NCBI RefSeq assembly: GCF_030265065.1
Contig: NC_080395.1
Coordinates: forward strand, 6,921,501 to 6,985,500
Source of the DNA: Corythoichthys intestinalis
Lineage: Eukaryota > Chordata > Actinopteri > Syngnathiformes > Syngnathidae
DNA length: 64,000 nucleotides
Reading direction: 5' to 3'
This document shows positions 19,745 through 31,670 of the stretch, one piece after another. A program made the translations under genes and the position numbers. Numbering within the stretch: the stretch's first letter is position 1; each line of letters opens with the position of its first letter. The notes beneath the pieces were generated by a model. It searched no databases and was not told the DNA's origin. It saw only the letters and a list, made by a program, of their open reading frames with translations.

Positions 19745-20397
19745 TACCGTATTGGGCCGAATATAAGACGGTGTTTTTTGCATTGAATTAATATTGAAAA
19801 AGAGGGGGTCGTCTTATATTCGCGGTCTAGACATTGTACCTATTCACAACGCTAGATGACGCCAGATATCATTGAAGCGATGTTATGTTATGACAGAGCT
19901 CAGCTACTCTCCCCATTCACGACGCTAGATGGCGCCAGATATCATTGAAGTGATGTTCTGTCATGACAGATCTCAGCTATTAGTTTAACCAGTTTGCATT
20001 ATTTTATTGCAATGTTTTTCCTTATTCAGATTTCTTTCAAGACTACAGTTACAGTTAGACTTCACTTTGATGGTTAATGCAGTTATTGCAATTTTGTAGT
20101 TTCATCACAATAGATTGGTTTATTTACATTTCAAAAACCAGAAGCCATTCATTTACGAATGGGTTTGCACTTTAGTTTACATATTTAAATGTTCAGATAT
20201 TAAGATTTGAATGAGGCAAAATAACATGCTTTTTCTCTCAAATATATTGTTAGAATCATTTGTTTCATATGTACTGTAATTATTTTCTGTATAAAAATTA
20301 ATTTGGTGTTCAAAAAGTCTTTTTTCAAACTTGAGTCTTGAAAAAGAGAGGGTCGTCTTATAATCGGGGTCCGTCTTATATTCGGGCCAATACGGTA
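19745..20397. mobile_element. Mariner-like MITE (CCGTATTGGGCCGAATATAAG ends)
   Basis: Inverted ends CCGTATTGGGCCGAATATAA and its inverse TTATATTCGGGCCAATACGG, flanked by TA on both sides. The interior contains GAAAAAGAGGGGGTCGTCTT near both ends. There is no coding potential. Related copies lie at 23087-23494 and 31513-31592 (fragment). Confidence 0.8.
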
Positions 20398-22147
20398 TTT
20401 CATTTTAAAAAAAAAAAAAAAAAAAAAAACTTTAAAAAATTATTTGCTCGCATATTTTAAACTTTTAAACACATTACGTCACAAAAAAATTGGTGTCTGT
20501 AAATAAGTCCCAGATATCTCATAACTATCGCTTAATTGTATTTTTTTAGTTACCGTCACAATTTCTCTGATATGTTAGATGAGAAATTATCGACCCAAAC
20601 AAAGAAAAATTGGGGGGAAAAAATGTTTAAAAGGGTGAATATATGAAAGAGAAAATCTCGACCACTCCTTGATGTCTGCGATTTCTGCATCGCGATCCTT
20701 GTTATATGACCATGTTTCACTCATAAAATCCCCCAAAAATCCAGCTGTGTCTTGACACTCAGTGATACATGCTACATGGAGTTTTTGGATCAAAACAAGG
20801 TAATTACGCCATAATATCTCGTTAAAGTCATGGTGTCTTTAATTCGGTTCTTTCATACTCTCACCTCCAGATAGGGTTTTGCTGTTTGCATTTTTTTTTA
20901 ATGACCTCCTGTTCAAAAAATTTCTTCCCCCAGAAAATTGAGATTTCAAGCTTTCCAATGATGTATCACACATGCATATCGGACAATTTTGAATGTTGGC
21001 CAAATTGAGGGTCTCTGAGCAGAACTTCAAGTCACCTGAGTGTTTTCCGCCATATACATGGCCTAAGTAGAGAAGCTATGATGATGATCAGGTGTGCAGA
21101 ACAGGTGAGTAGAATGAGTTCTAATGACTGGGATTTTTTTGATTTTTTTCAAAAAACACACAGGCCTGCTGCAGTGCCCTAACAGGCAAGGTTACTGTAA
21201 ACAGGAGGGGTGGAGTGGTACATCTCGTGGATTCATTTCGACTGGCTTTCTTCAAGAGCTGCTTTTCAGTACAGAAAAAGGCAGTACTTGAAAAGCTTTT
21301 ATTTTGAAAAATGTCATCAAGACAAGTTGAGTAAATACATATTTAGGCATGAAAATCTTTCACATTTTGGCGAAATTCGCCGTTTTGAGGTAAAAAAGGG
21401 TGACCTATGTGAATTGTGTAGATCTGAGGAGAAATTTTTAAGGGCGGGGTCAGGAGATTTTTTTTTTTTATGTCGGACGCTTGGTATGCAAGCGGGGAAA
21501 GCGACATAAAGCCAAAAAAGTGCACCAGAGTGTCCAAAACATTGACTTATTTCAACCAAACAAAGGCGGGTACACTGTTGTCTCCTGTCTCTTCAATGCC
21601 AAGCTTGGCTGCACGTCGGCCGTGAATGAACACCTGAAGCGCCTAGTTGTAATTTTAGAAGACGACAGGAGCGGGCAGATTGTAAATCCATTTTACTAAC
21701 TAACGACATGTTTTATTGCCTGTCGCGATATGCCATGAGTCCATTTATCGCACGGTAAATCAAAATGAGGGCGGTCATTTTCACGGCTGCGTTTTATCGC
21801 TGCGTGCATGCTTGTCATATGAGACTCCAGTTCTTTTCACAGATGTTTATTGGTCATCAACATGCCGTAGAGTTAAAGTTTAGACATACAAAATAAGGAA
21901 ATACATCTATGTTAAACACTGTAAACGTTAGCATTTCTACATTGAGGCTGATAGGGAAAAAGACAACCTACTTTAGCCTGCTATAAAACATTGGCAGTCT
22001 TCTCCAAAACGCAAACTTGCGGTTAAAAGGTGAAACTTCAAACATGAAAGTCGCTGCTTAACAGCATTTGCAAATGAAATAAATGAAAAAAAAAAATGGA
22101 TTACTGACACCACATGCAATGACAAAAAGAGCTTGTTTTGCGGAGTG
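20398..22147. other. Intergenic, nothing recognised
   Basis: Contains an A-run at 20410-20429. No open frame with a recognisable domain; frames at 21210-21700 look random. No repeat edges were identified. Confidence 0.45.
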
Positions 22148-22359
22148 CAAAGCTTCCAATTAGCGGTTTAGCGAACGTACTTCGAGTGAACATTTCAAAA
22201 TAAAAGCACGTCATGTTCGTCATATAAATAACGGTTTCTGGAGTTAATCCCACATACTTCAGAAATCAAATTCTACAATAAGAGTAGCTTTAAAATGACA
22301 CCCTTTATGAAAAATCTGATTGGCAATGAATAATTATTGTACTAATATTATATGTTGTA

Positions 22360-22418
<59 letters not shown>

Positions 22419-22870
22419 TGCTAGATTGATTATATTTTTTGAAAGTTGTTTTCAATCATGTTGGAAAGGCGAAGTCAGTGTTCTGAATCCGTTTACATTC
22501 CCTTCTTTTTCACTAGTTAATGCTATGAGCATTTGACCTTATTATTTATTTACGATTTATTGTTATTTACGTGTTTATTTGTACTTTAATATAGAATTTA
22601 AATGTTCCAAAATGTTTTTTTGAATGAATAAGTGCCATCAACAATTTCATTGCTAAATTAGAAAAAAAAAAAAAAAAAGGGTGGGGTGGGGGGATTATTA
22701 GATTAGTCGACTAATCGTAAAAATAGTTGGCTGACTAATCGGGAGAAAATTAGTCGTTTGGGACAGACTGAGTTGTTCGGTGTACCGGAACATATTTCCT
22801 CCACACCCTTCTTACATTTTTCACCCCTGACCCATTTTCATGCCTGTACACTAAATTGACCCATTTAGCT
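22148..22870 (+). repeat. Dispersed repeat, inverted copy at 57850-58490
   Basis: Includes the MITE-like block CGACTAATCGTAAAAATAGT ... AATTAGTCGTTTGGGACAG and the flank CCGGAACATATTTCCTCCAC. Both are found inverted at 57850-58490. A (TA)n tract lies inside. Confidence 0.7.
22363..22414. repeat. (TA)n microsatellite
   Basis: About 26 uninterrupted TA units. Confidence 0.95.
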
Positions 22871-23086
22871 GATATTTTAAATAAATGAGTTTTCTTGTTA
22901 AAAAATATTTAACCTTTTAGACATGAATTGTGATTCCCTCCCTAAATTTAAATCATTGGCTGCCAGTGATGGCGCTAGAAGTCCAATGCATATTGACTGG
23001 GAGACACTGGAGAAAAACAACTAGTCAGTTTGTGGTCAAAAATTCACTCCAATCCATTTTTTAGAAGCCATTTCCTTTTGGTCATA

Positions 23087-23494
23087 TACCGTATAGGCAC
23101 GAATATAAGACGACCCCGATTATAAGACGACCCCCTCTTTTTCAAGACTCAAGTTTGAAAAAAGACTTTTTGAACACCAAATTAATTTTTATACAGAAAA
23201 TAATTACAATACATCTGAAACAAATGATTATAACAATATATTTGAGAGAAAAGGCACTTAATTTCGCATTCAAAACTTAATATCTGAACATTTAAGCATT
23301 TAACAGAGTTAAATGCCGGAGTCGCGTTCAGCATTCGATTCATTGATGACTGGCGCCATCCAGCGTCGTGAATGGGTATATGTCTAGGCCGCAGTTTTTT
23401 TTATTTTTTTAGGCCGCAGTTATAAGACGTCCCCCAGGTTTTCATTCTTACTTTAATGCAAAAAACACCGTCTTATATTCGGGCCAATACGGTA
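23087..23494. mobile_element. Mariner-like MITE, second copy
   Basis: Ends CCGTATAGGCACGAATATAA and TTATATTCGGGCCAATACGG with TA at both edges. Same family as 19745-20397. It splits an older repeat (about 23030-23740) related to the MITE at 11527-11891. Confidence 0.8.
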
Positions 23495-25036
23495 CATTGA
23501 TTTTAACTGATTTGTCAAGCGCCACACAATATTGTGTTTGATGGCTACACAAACCCCAAAAAAGAACAATTGGATTGCAATCTTGAATCATGAAAATCAT
23601 TTTTTCCTACTCGTTTCCATTCTCTAGTTATGAGCAGTTGATAAACAGCAAGTATTTTTTGGATACACTTTTGAACGCGAACCTAAGTGTTCTATAAAAC
23701 ACATCCTTGGGAGTAAATGAATTAATTTTTTTTTGAGATCTGTTGTTGCGTTTTCTTATATGCAATTATTTTTAGGATTTTTTTTGTTTTTGTTTGTTAT
23801 TTGCATATATTTTTAAATTAATTAATAATAATAAAAAAGAAACCAACAGGTTGCTACCAATTTTTTCCACTCCAATAATGTCTCTGTGAACGCATTTGCT
23901 GCCATTGACGAGCAAATATTTTGAAAATTTGAACAGATGTTTTCTTTTCCTATCCATCCTGTCGGCACATTAGAGAAGACCCAACCCTTTGCACTGAAAG
24001 GGCTCATCCGGCGGCGTCAATGAGGCGGGTAGTGATGCATATATTTTTTTTCCGGGACATTGACTTTTGGAGAAAAAAAAAAAGTACTTTTAACAGTAGT
24101 TTCACCACACCAAACATTTCACTTGAATAGATGTGTGAAGAAAATATGCTACTCTTGCTACTTTGGCAGACACCAGTCGTTTGTTACTTTTCCAAAGTTG
24201 GGTAGGGAAGCCGAAAATTGTACACAAGAATGAACATTACTTCCAAATAATTTGACTCAAGTTAAAGAAAAAGGGGTCATCCATTAAATGCACTCAAGTA
24301 AAACATATTTGGTTAAAAGAACTCAGATACTGCTTATCATTTCTTTTTAAAAAACACATCATCAGAGTCGTGTTACTTGTCATTGTAATTCTTCTCATTG
24401 TATTGGAGACTCGACCTCCTGACTTTCCTGCATTTCAATCAAGTCAACAAAATGAAACGTTTCCAGTGTATTGATTCAAGTTCTTTTTACATTGTTAGAT
24501 GATTTTTAAAAACTTTTATTTCAAGTTAGGGTTTTAATGTTCTCATACACAACAACATATTGCACAAAAAAGTGAAAATGATCAAATTTAAAACAACTAT
24601 GTCAAAATGAGCAAAACCATTTTAGGTGTACGTATAACATTTTCTTTTAAATTTGTGAAAAACATAAGTTAACCCTTTAAAGGGTACTTATTGAACTCAC
24701 TGGCTGCCATTGATGATGCTCTAGAGTCCAATCCATTTGGACAACCCCTTCCAATACAAATGGATGAATACAACTGCCAGCAGTTTGGTGGGAACGTCGT
24801 AGACCTTCCCCTTGAACTCCACCTCCATGTGGCTGCAAAGAACCCGACGACGACCTCCCCGAATTCTGTGAGCGAGGCCGCTTTGCCCGTAGCGCCAACA
24901 CCCGGTCCTCTTGCGATCATCGGAGAGTACATGAGACCGAACTAAATCTGAAGGAGACCAAATGGACTCGACGTCTTCTAATAATGAACATTTGGAATGA
25001 CTCGCCCTTCTTGACGCCAAGGACCAAACGTTGTTC

Positions 25037-25055
25037 CTAGTCCCACGGTTTAAAT
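25037..25055 (-). CDS. Last NLR coding exon, copy A
   Basis: After acceptor TTTCTTCAG the exon reads A-TTT-AAA-CCG-TGG-GAC-TAG. Joined to the GA left by the LRR exon this gives ...LKTVE-FKPWD-stop. The long frames that stay open past this point in other registers are therefore most likely 3'UTR. Confidence 0.7.
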
Positions 25056-25124
25056 CTGAAGAAAGACACAAACAATATTGAACATGAATTTACACTCTGA
25101 TAAGCAACATTGTTTAGCTCTTAC

Positions 25125-25298
25125 TCGACAGTCTTCAAGCTATAGCTGGGATCCTCCTTGATCTCCAATAAGACCCTCTTTCCTTTTTCCTCTATTCGAT
25201 TGTCCCAGATATTCAACTCTTGAAGATGGGAGGGGTTTAACTTGAGAGCCTTGGCCAATGAAATGCATCCTTTATCCGTAATCTCGCACTGTGACAGC
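25125..25298 (-). CDS. Orphan terminal NLR LRR exon, copy A
   Basis: A 174-nt exon (TTGCAG acceptor, GTAAGA donor) reads LSQCEITDKGCISLAKALKL, then HLQELNIWDNRIEEKGKRVL, ending SYSLKTV. The second half departs from the internal LRR pattern (IEEKGKRVLLEIKEDPSY) and behaves as a C-terminal cap, as in other fish NLRs. It is open, but no NACHT or PYD exon in this orientation occurs upstream in the window. Confidence 0.82.
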
Positions 25299-25369
25299 CT
25301 GCAACAAATGAGATAATTGCCTGAAGTCGACAAGGGAACCTGGTTAAGTGATGATGGTTCTGCTGAAAG

Positions 25370-27400
25370 TAGGGGTGCACGATATCCATTTTTTGAAACC
25401 GATACCGATAACTTCCTGCTCCTCAAGGCCGATACCGATACGATATCCGATAATATATATACATTTTTTCAATGTATATTCACCTGAGTTTTTGAACAAA
25501 TGTAGGTCAAAAATACTAGTGGTTGATTCAATATAGATTTGCCTTTACCGAACCAGAATTTTCATGATGACATGAACATTATTATAATGAACAAAACAAA
25601 GACAAGAACAGATTTGACTCCAAATAAACTGTCCATATTCATTTTTCAAAAAATTCTAAAACTATAATATAATAAATATATAATTATAAATATAATTTGA
25701 GTCAATCACAATCAGTCAATATCATTGACGATGTGTTCCCCTGAACAATGAACACCAATGCTTAACAAACCCAACAGGTATTGTGCTTTGTCAGCAGATA
25801 AAACATTTGGTGCAACAGGAGAGGAGACTTCTGTCGTCTTGGTCCATGGAACAACTTTCTTAACCTGGCAATTACATATCAATAACCAAAAGACTTCTCG
25901 AGAACGTGTAGACATAACACTGTACACAGCAAAAAGCCTGGTGTTGAATTGATTCTCACAGAGTCAATTTCAACTCCTTTTCAGACTTTATATAGGTCCA
26001 CACTTTCTAGAGTCAAATTAACACTTTGGAAATAGTTCAATATCAACACCACACCAAGAGTTCCTTCTTTAACTCTTTACCAGAGTTGACGTTATTAGGC
26101 AAATAACACTGCTCTGGGTTAAATGTTTACTCCTTACCAGAGTTAGAATAAATAACACTGTGCTCTGAGTTAAATATTTTACTCTTTCACAGAGTTGAAT
26201 ACCTAATCATTTTACTCCTTACCAGAGTTAAATACAATTGATTTACTCTTTACGAGAGTTAAATAATTAAATGTTTTTTTTACTCCTTCTGAGAGTTGAA
26301 TAATTAAAAGGTTTTACTCTTTACCACAGTTAAAAATAGGGATTAGACAAATGACAGTTTCACATATAAAACATTTATTAAAACAAATAAAATATTAAAA
26401 TAAATAAAACATTTCGTTTGGCCATGTTCTCCCCAGTCCAGTCAGTCTTTCATTACAGCAGTATAAAATCAACTATAATATATAGATGTTCATCTGAGGC
26501 ACTGTATGAGCTCTGAACATCGAACGGTGTGCAACATTTCAGCTCAGACATTTTATTTATACACCTTTCCTCACTTGTGGATACTCTGAAAGCATGACGA
26601 TGCTCATCAAACATCTCTGTAAACATCATGTTTGACAAAAAATAAATCTGGTCGCGACGCAGCACCATGTTGGTCTGTTGGCTCATCAAATTCAAAATGA
26701 AGTGCAGGTGTGTGAGTCGCGGGAGGAGCTTATTTACATCTATCCTGAGTTGAGTTAACACTGATGTCACACCATTTAAATCAGAGGGTGTTAAAAATTA
26801 CACTTTGGGAGTCGAAATCAACTCCAGGGCGGAGTGATTTGAATCAACAATTAAAAACAACTCCAAACACTTAACCATTACACCAGACAGTGTTAAAACA
26901 ACACTTTGGGAGTAGTATTAACTCCGATTTCCATCAACTATTTAAAATGACTCCAGACACCTAACCATTACACCAGAAAGTGTTAGAATTGAGTGGTATT
27001 AACTCGGGACTGAGTTGGATAACATTGACATGATCAACTCTTTCAAATAACTCCAACACTGAACCCAATTTAAATACAATGGTGTTAAAATGACACATTG
27101 GGAGTTGAAATCAACTCTGAAATGTTTAACCCTGGAATTTCAACTCTTTAATTTTTGCTGTGTAAAGTGCAAACATTTGCTAATTGCTATAGTAAGGTTT
27201 ATAACTCAGTGAAGGAAAAATGCGGCCTCTAGAACAGTAATAAAACTGCATACCGGCAAAACAGGAGTGGAAACCAACGCACACATCCCAATCCGACCAT
27301 GTCCCAAAAATATTTTGAATAGGTCCATATATTGTTAACGGATTTATTGGGATGACGTCATAATTCCTATTATCGGACCGATAAGTATCGTGCGCCTCTA
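25370..27400. mobile_element. hAT-like element in LRR intron, with nested insert
   Basis: Ends TAGGGGTGCACGATA and TATCGTGCGCCTCTA are inverted. A perfect 8-bp duplication GCTGAAAG flanks it (25362-25369, 27401-27408). Without the nested element (25925-27162) it is about 0.8 kb and non-coding. A truncated relative is at 39172-39502. Confidence 0.88.
25925..27162. mobile_element. TA-flanked element with ACTC...GAGT repeats
   Basis: Inverted ends CACAGCAAAAA and TTTTTGCTGTG are flanked by TA. The interior is rich in short inverted motifs such as ACTCTTTACCAGAGTTAA repeated between 26080 and 26340, and in GTGTTAAAA/ACTTTGGGAGT blocks between 26780 and 27110. It is non-coding. It is inserted in the hAT-like element around it. 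Confidence 0.8.
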
Positions 27401-27645
27401 GCTGAAAGTAACATTGTGTCTGCCTTTTCCTTGACTGATACAGGGTTGATGCGGGTCATTAAAAAGCATGAAGTCATTAAATGGATTTTGTGAAAATTAA
27501 AAAGGATTAAATTAAATGTTTCAAAGCATTTCAAATTATGTATTATGTATAACTTGACAGGATTTTTATTTTTTAACATAATTGATTCTAGTTATGCTAA
27601 TCGAAGCAGTGATTCTTTCGATTACTCGACCAGATGCCTACTTAC

Positions 27646-27819
27646 TCGAGGACTTTTAAGATGCAGTGTGGGCTGCTCAGTCCTTTCGAGAGGATCTCAA
27701 CCCCTTCATCCCGCAGATAGTTCCAGCTCAGGTTCAGCTCTTGAAGATGGGAGGGGTTTAACTTGAGAGCCTCAGCCAATGAAACACATCCTTGACTGGT
27801 GATCCCACACTGTGACAGC
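27646..27819 (-). CDS. Orphan internal NLR LRR exon
   Basis: A 174-nt exon with TTGCAG acceptor and a GTAAGT-type donor reads LSQCGITSQGCVSLAEALKL, then HLQELNLSWNYLRDEGVEIL, ending KVLE. Phase 2-2. It belongs with the terminal exon at 25125-25298 after removal of the hAT insert. Upstream, the intron runs into SINE/L2 sequence near 28000 and no further NLR exon is seen on this strand. Confidence 0.82.
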
Positions 27820-28002
27820 CTGCAACAAATGAGATAATTGCCTGAAGTCAAAAAGGGAACCTGCTTAAAGTTTTGACGGTTCTGCTGAAAGTAACATTGT
27901 CTCTTCCTTTTCCTTGACTAATACAGGTTTAATGAGGGGCATTAAAAAGCATTAACACTCCGTTTTTGTGTGAAAATCCAGAACTTAAAAAGCAATAAAA
28001 AT

Positions 28003-28125
28003 GCTGTTATATTTGTATAGCGCTTTTTCACCTTTCAAGGCTCTCAAAGCCATCCGCCTACTGGTGACGCAGCACCAGGAGCAATGTGGGGATCAATATC
28101 TTGCTCAAGGAGACTTAGCTGAGTT
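28003..28125 (-). repeat. SINE/L2-type tail fragment
   Basis: ATAGCGCTTTTTCACCTTTC and ACTGGTGACGCAGCACCAGG resemble, inverted, the fragment at 48780-48900. Confidence 0.6.
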
Positions 28126-31100
28126 CATCAGAGTTCACCGTACTCAATGGGTGGAGCTTTTGGCTGCCGCTTCTCACTCCACACTCCGGATTTGCACCAA
28201 AAAGCTTGTTTGAACGGGTCTTTCTCACCGTTTTTGCCTGCCTCTCCGCGGCTTTTGCCATCTCCGGCTCCGACTATGGCTCTCAGGTACATGTCCTCGC
28301 AGCTTCTCGGACTCAACCACCACGCACCTCTTTCGCCGGACATTATTACAACTCTGAAACAACACTGCCTTCTCCGCCGTCGCCCGTACATCCATCGAGG
28401 CTCCCGTCGAAAACTTTACTACAACTTCACCACCGAAAACAGCATTCCCTCTCTTTGGTCCGACCGCAGCTCTCACTCTCCTGGATGCCGGCTCAACAAC
28501 AACTTCCGCATACGTCATCCGCGCACTCGTCACATGACTCAATACAACCTTCTGCCTGTTCCAACTTCCGTCACAAGGACTTCACAACAAAAGCCTCTCA
28601 AAACAGCTCTATTCAACACAAGGTCACTTAATAATAAAAGCCTCCTCCTCAACGAATTCATAATGGACAATAACCTGGATTTACTCTGTCTCACTGAAAC
28701 CTGGCACAAACCCATGGATTACTTTGCACTTAACCAAACCACCCCACCTGGATACACTTACTTTGAAAACCCCCGCTTGGAAAAACGAGGCGGAGGCATT
28801 GCTGTCATCCACCGCTGTGACTACACTCTCCGCCCCATCTCCATCCCAGCTGTATCGTCATTTGAACATTTAGCTTTCAGATTTCCCGGTTCTCAATCAC
28901 TCACTGTTGCTGTAGTCTATCGCCCACCAAAAAAACTGTCCCTCATTTCTGTCTGACTTCACCAATTTGGTCACCCAGCTGTCCTCCATGTCCCCGTCCA
29001 TTCTGCTCCTCGGAGATTTCAATATCCACGTCGACTCCCCCACAGACAAATTTTCATCTGACTTTTTGGACATCTTAAACTGCCTCAATCTCACCCAACA
29101 TATCACTTCACCCACACATAAACATGGCCACATTCTGGACCTGGTTTGCTCCACACCCTCCCTCACCATCCATAACCTGTCATTAACTGACCTCACAATT
29201 TCTGATCATCTGGCCATAACCCTGGACATTTGTATCCCTACCCCCACTAACAACCACGCACGAACAATCACCTTCCGGAATCTGAAATCACTCCCTCCCG
29301 ATTCTTTCTCCTCCGCCTTGTCTGATGCCATTACCAGCTCTTCCCTCCCCTCAGACTCTACTGCTTTGGATCTAGTCAACTTCTACAACCACGCACTCTC
29401 CTCCTGCCTCAACCGATTAGCCCCTCTCAAAACAGCTACAGTCTCCTTCTCCACCTCTGCCCCTTGGTATACCCCGGATCTCCACATTTTTAAGAAGCAA
29501 CGCCGAAAACTTGAACGCCTCTACAGAAAAACCGGTCTCACAGTTCATGCCCAAGCCTACAAACACATTGTCAATATTTACAACTCTGCACTCAAAACAG
29601 CCCGTTCCACTTTCTATTCTCAAATTATTCACTCTAACTCTTCCAACCCCCGTACCTTATTCTCCACTTTCGCAAAACTCACCAAACCCAAGGACAATAT
29701 CACTGCCACATTCACAACAGACAAATGCAATAACTTTCTGTCATCTTTTCACGCAAAAATCCAAACTATACACAGTTCACTTGCATCCACTTCCTTCAGT
29801 TCTCCTTCCTCAGATCTTAACAGTCCACCTCTAACATCTCACAGCTTTCCCTCCTTTTCTCCTCTTGCTCCCTCTGACATCTTCAAACTCATCTCAACCA
29901 TGAATTTCTCCAGCTGCATTCTCGACCCCATACCATCCTCTCTTCTTAAAACCTGTATTCCCACTCTCATTCCTCTTATCATTAACATCATAAACACCTC
30001 TCTCACCACTGGCTCAGTCCCCTCCCCACTCAAACTCGCCACCATCACACCCCTCCTGAAAAAACCTGGCCTTAACCCCGACAACCTGGACAATTTCAGA
30101 CCCATTTCCAATCTCCCACTTCTCTCAAAAATTCTGGAACGATCCGTCATAACCCAACTTCGGCACCATCTCCACTCCTCCCATATGTTTGAAACATTTC
30201 AATCTGGATTCCGCGAACACCACAGTACTGAAACAGCTCTCATCAAAGTAACCAATGATCTTCTCCTTGCCGCTGACTCTGGTTCCATCTCCATCCTCCT
30301 CCTCCTCGACCTTTCCGCTGCATTTGACACCATTGACCACAACATCCTCCTCCACCGTCTTCAGTCAATAGGGATATCTGGCACTGCACTCCTCTGGTTC
30401 ACCTCCTATCTCTCCGATCGTCACCACTTCGTCTCCATCAATAACCATAAATCCCACACCTCTCCAGTCACCCATGGTGTCCCCCAAGGTTCGGTCCTCG
30501 GCCCCCTCCTCTTCATAATCTATATGCTTCCCCTCGGTCAAATCATTCGCCACCATGGACTCAATTTCCACTGCTATGCAGATGACACTCAACTTTACAT
30601 TTCATCTAAATCCATCACCCCTGTCACTCTCTCTCACATCTCAAACTGCCTGTCCGACATAAAAACCTGGATGGACAATAACTTTCTCAAACTCAACAGT
30701 AACAAAACAGAACTTCTCATCACCGGACCCAAAGCTCTCCTCCCCTCTGTACAGAACCTCACTCTCCTCATTGATGGTCACCTTGTCACCCCCTCCACCT
30801 CCGTACGCAATCTTGGCATCATAATGGACTCAACACTGTCATACCAATCACACATCAGCCACCTCACTAAAATCTCCTTCTTTCATCTCCGCAACATCGC
30901 CCGCATCCGTCCCTCCCTCTCCCAAGCCACAGCTGAAATACTCATTCACGCCTTCATCACATCCAGACTCGACTACTGCAATAGCCTCCTCTATGGTCTT
31001 CCATCTTCTCATCTCCAAAAGCTGCAATACGTCCAGAATTCTGCCGCCCGCCTCCTCACCCACACCCGTTCCAGAGAGCACATCACCCCCATCCTCCAAC

Positions 31101-31515
31101 AGCTTCACTGGCTTCCAATGTCATACCAGATTCAGTACAAACTCCTCCTCCTCACCTACAAGTCCCTCCATAACCTGGCCCCTTCCTACCTCACTGACCT
31201 CCTACAACAGCACTGTCCCTCCCGCCGCCTACGTTCTGCCGACTCTAATCTCCTCACACCCATCACTCGCACTAAACTCCGAACCTTGGGGGACCGAGCC
31301 TTCGCCGCTGCTGCTCCCTCACTCTGGAACTCACTCCCAAAACCCATCAGGAACTCGGACTCATTACATAACTTCAAATCACTCCTAAAAACCCACCTGT
31401 TCAAACTAGCTTTTCCCACCTCTTAATTCTTAATTCTGTCTTTGTGTTATGTTATGTAAAGCGTCTTTGAGTGTCCAAAAAAGCGCTATATAAGTTTGAG
31501 GTATTATTATTATTA
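28126..31515 (+). mobile_element. L2-type non-LTR retrotransposon
   Basis: A plus-strand LINE with endonuclease and reverse transcriptase, followed by a short 3' UTR (GCGTCTTTGAGTG...AAGCGCTATATAAGTTTGA) and a TATTATTATT tail, the usual L2-clade 3' end. The 5' edge is uncertain and could be truncated. It sits upstream of the orphan LRR exons. A MITE fragment abuts the tail. Confidence 0.85.
28147..31426 (+). pseudogene. L2 LINE ORF2 (endonuclease-RT), one frameshift
   Basis: First part (to 28956): APE-type endonuclease with ALFNTRSLNNKSLLLNEFI, LLCLTETWH, RGGGIAVIHR and VVYRPPK. Second part (28967-31426): rest of the endonuclease (SILLLGDFNIHVDS, GHILDLVCS, ISDHLAITL), then reverse transcriptase with NFRPISNLPLLSKILE, FQSGFREHHSTETALIK, LLLLDLSAAFDTIDHNILL, GVPQGSVLGPLLFIIYMLPL and the catalytic FHCYADDTQLYIS, and a C-terminal tail ending LFKLAFPTS. 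A single one-base difference in the A-run at 28929-28935 separates the two frames. No other break is seen over about 3.2 kb, so the copy is young or the indel is a sequencing artefact. Confidence 0.88.
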
Positions 31516-31592
31516 TTATAAGACGACCCCCTCTTTTTCAGTCTTATTTCAATGCAAAAAACACTGTCTTATATTCGGGCCAAAACGGTAAT
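31513..31592. repeat. Mariner-like MITE fragment
   Basis: TAAGACGACCCCCTCTTTTT and CTTATATTCGGGCCAAAACG match the 19745-20397 family; only one end survives. Confidence 0.7.
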
Positions 31593-31670
31593 CACAGCAG
31601 ACGATGTTACCTTCCGTCCTCTTCCTCCTTGTTTATCAGGCCACCCACATGGTGTCGATGGGTAAAGATA

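Larger units (their letters stand above)
24451..25369 (-). repeat. NLR terminal-exon segment, copy A
   Basis: Direct repeat of 17641-18560. Here the LRR exon is intact. The copy is interrupted after GCTGAAAG by a hAT-like element (25370-27400); the intron block resumes at 27401. Confidence 0.85.

Noticed and set aside
24721-25071. A ~110-residue open frame after the last LRR exon (minus strand), also open in the duplicate at 17.9-18.26 kb with indels in multiples of three, looking like a conserved C-terminal domain.
   Set aside because: The splice phase from the LRR exon places the reading frame in another register, which stops after five or six residues (FKPWD, FKWE). A second register is equally open, so the openness looks like low stop density in 3'UTR.
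26080-26340. Regularly spaced short inverted motifs resembling a CRISPR-like array.
   Set aside because: The motifs vary in length and spacing, there are no unique spacers, and the setting is a vertebrate transposon.
30992-31426. Open frames on other registers and on the minus strand inside the L2 LINE.
   Set aside because: Shadows of the LINE reading frame; no domain.
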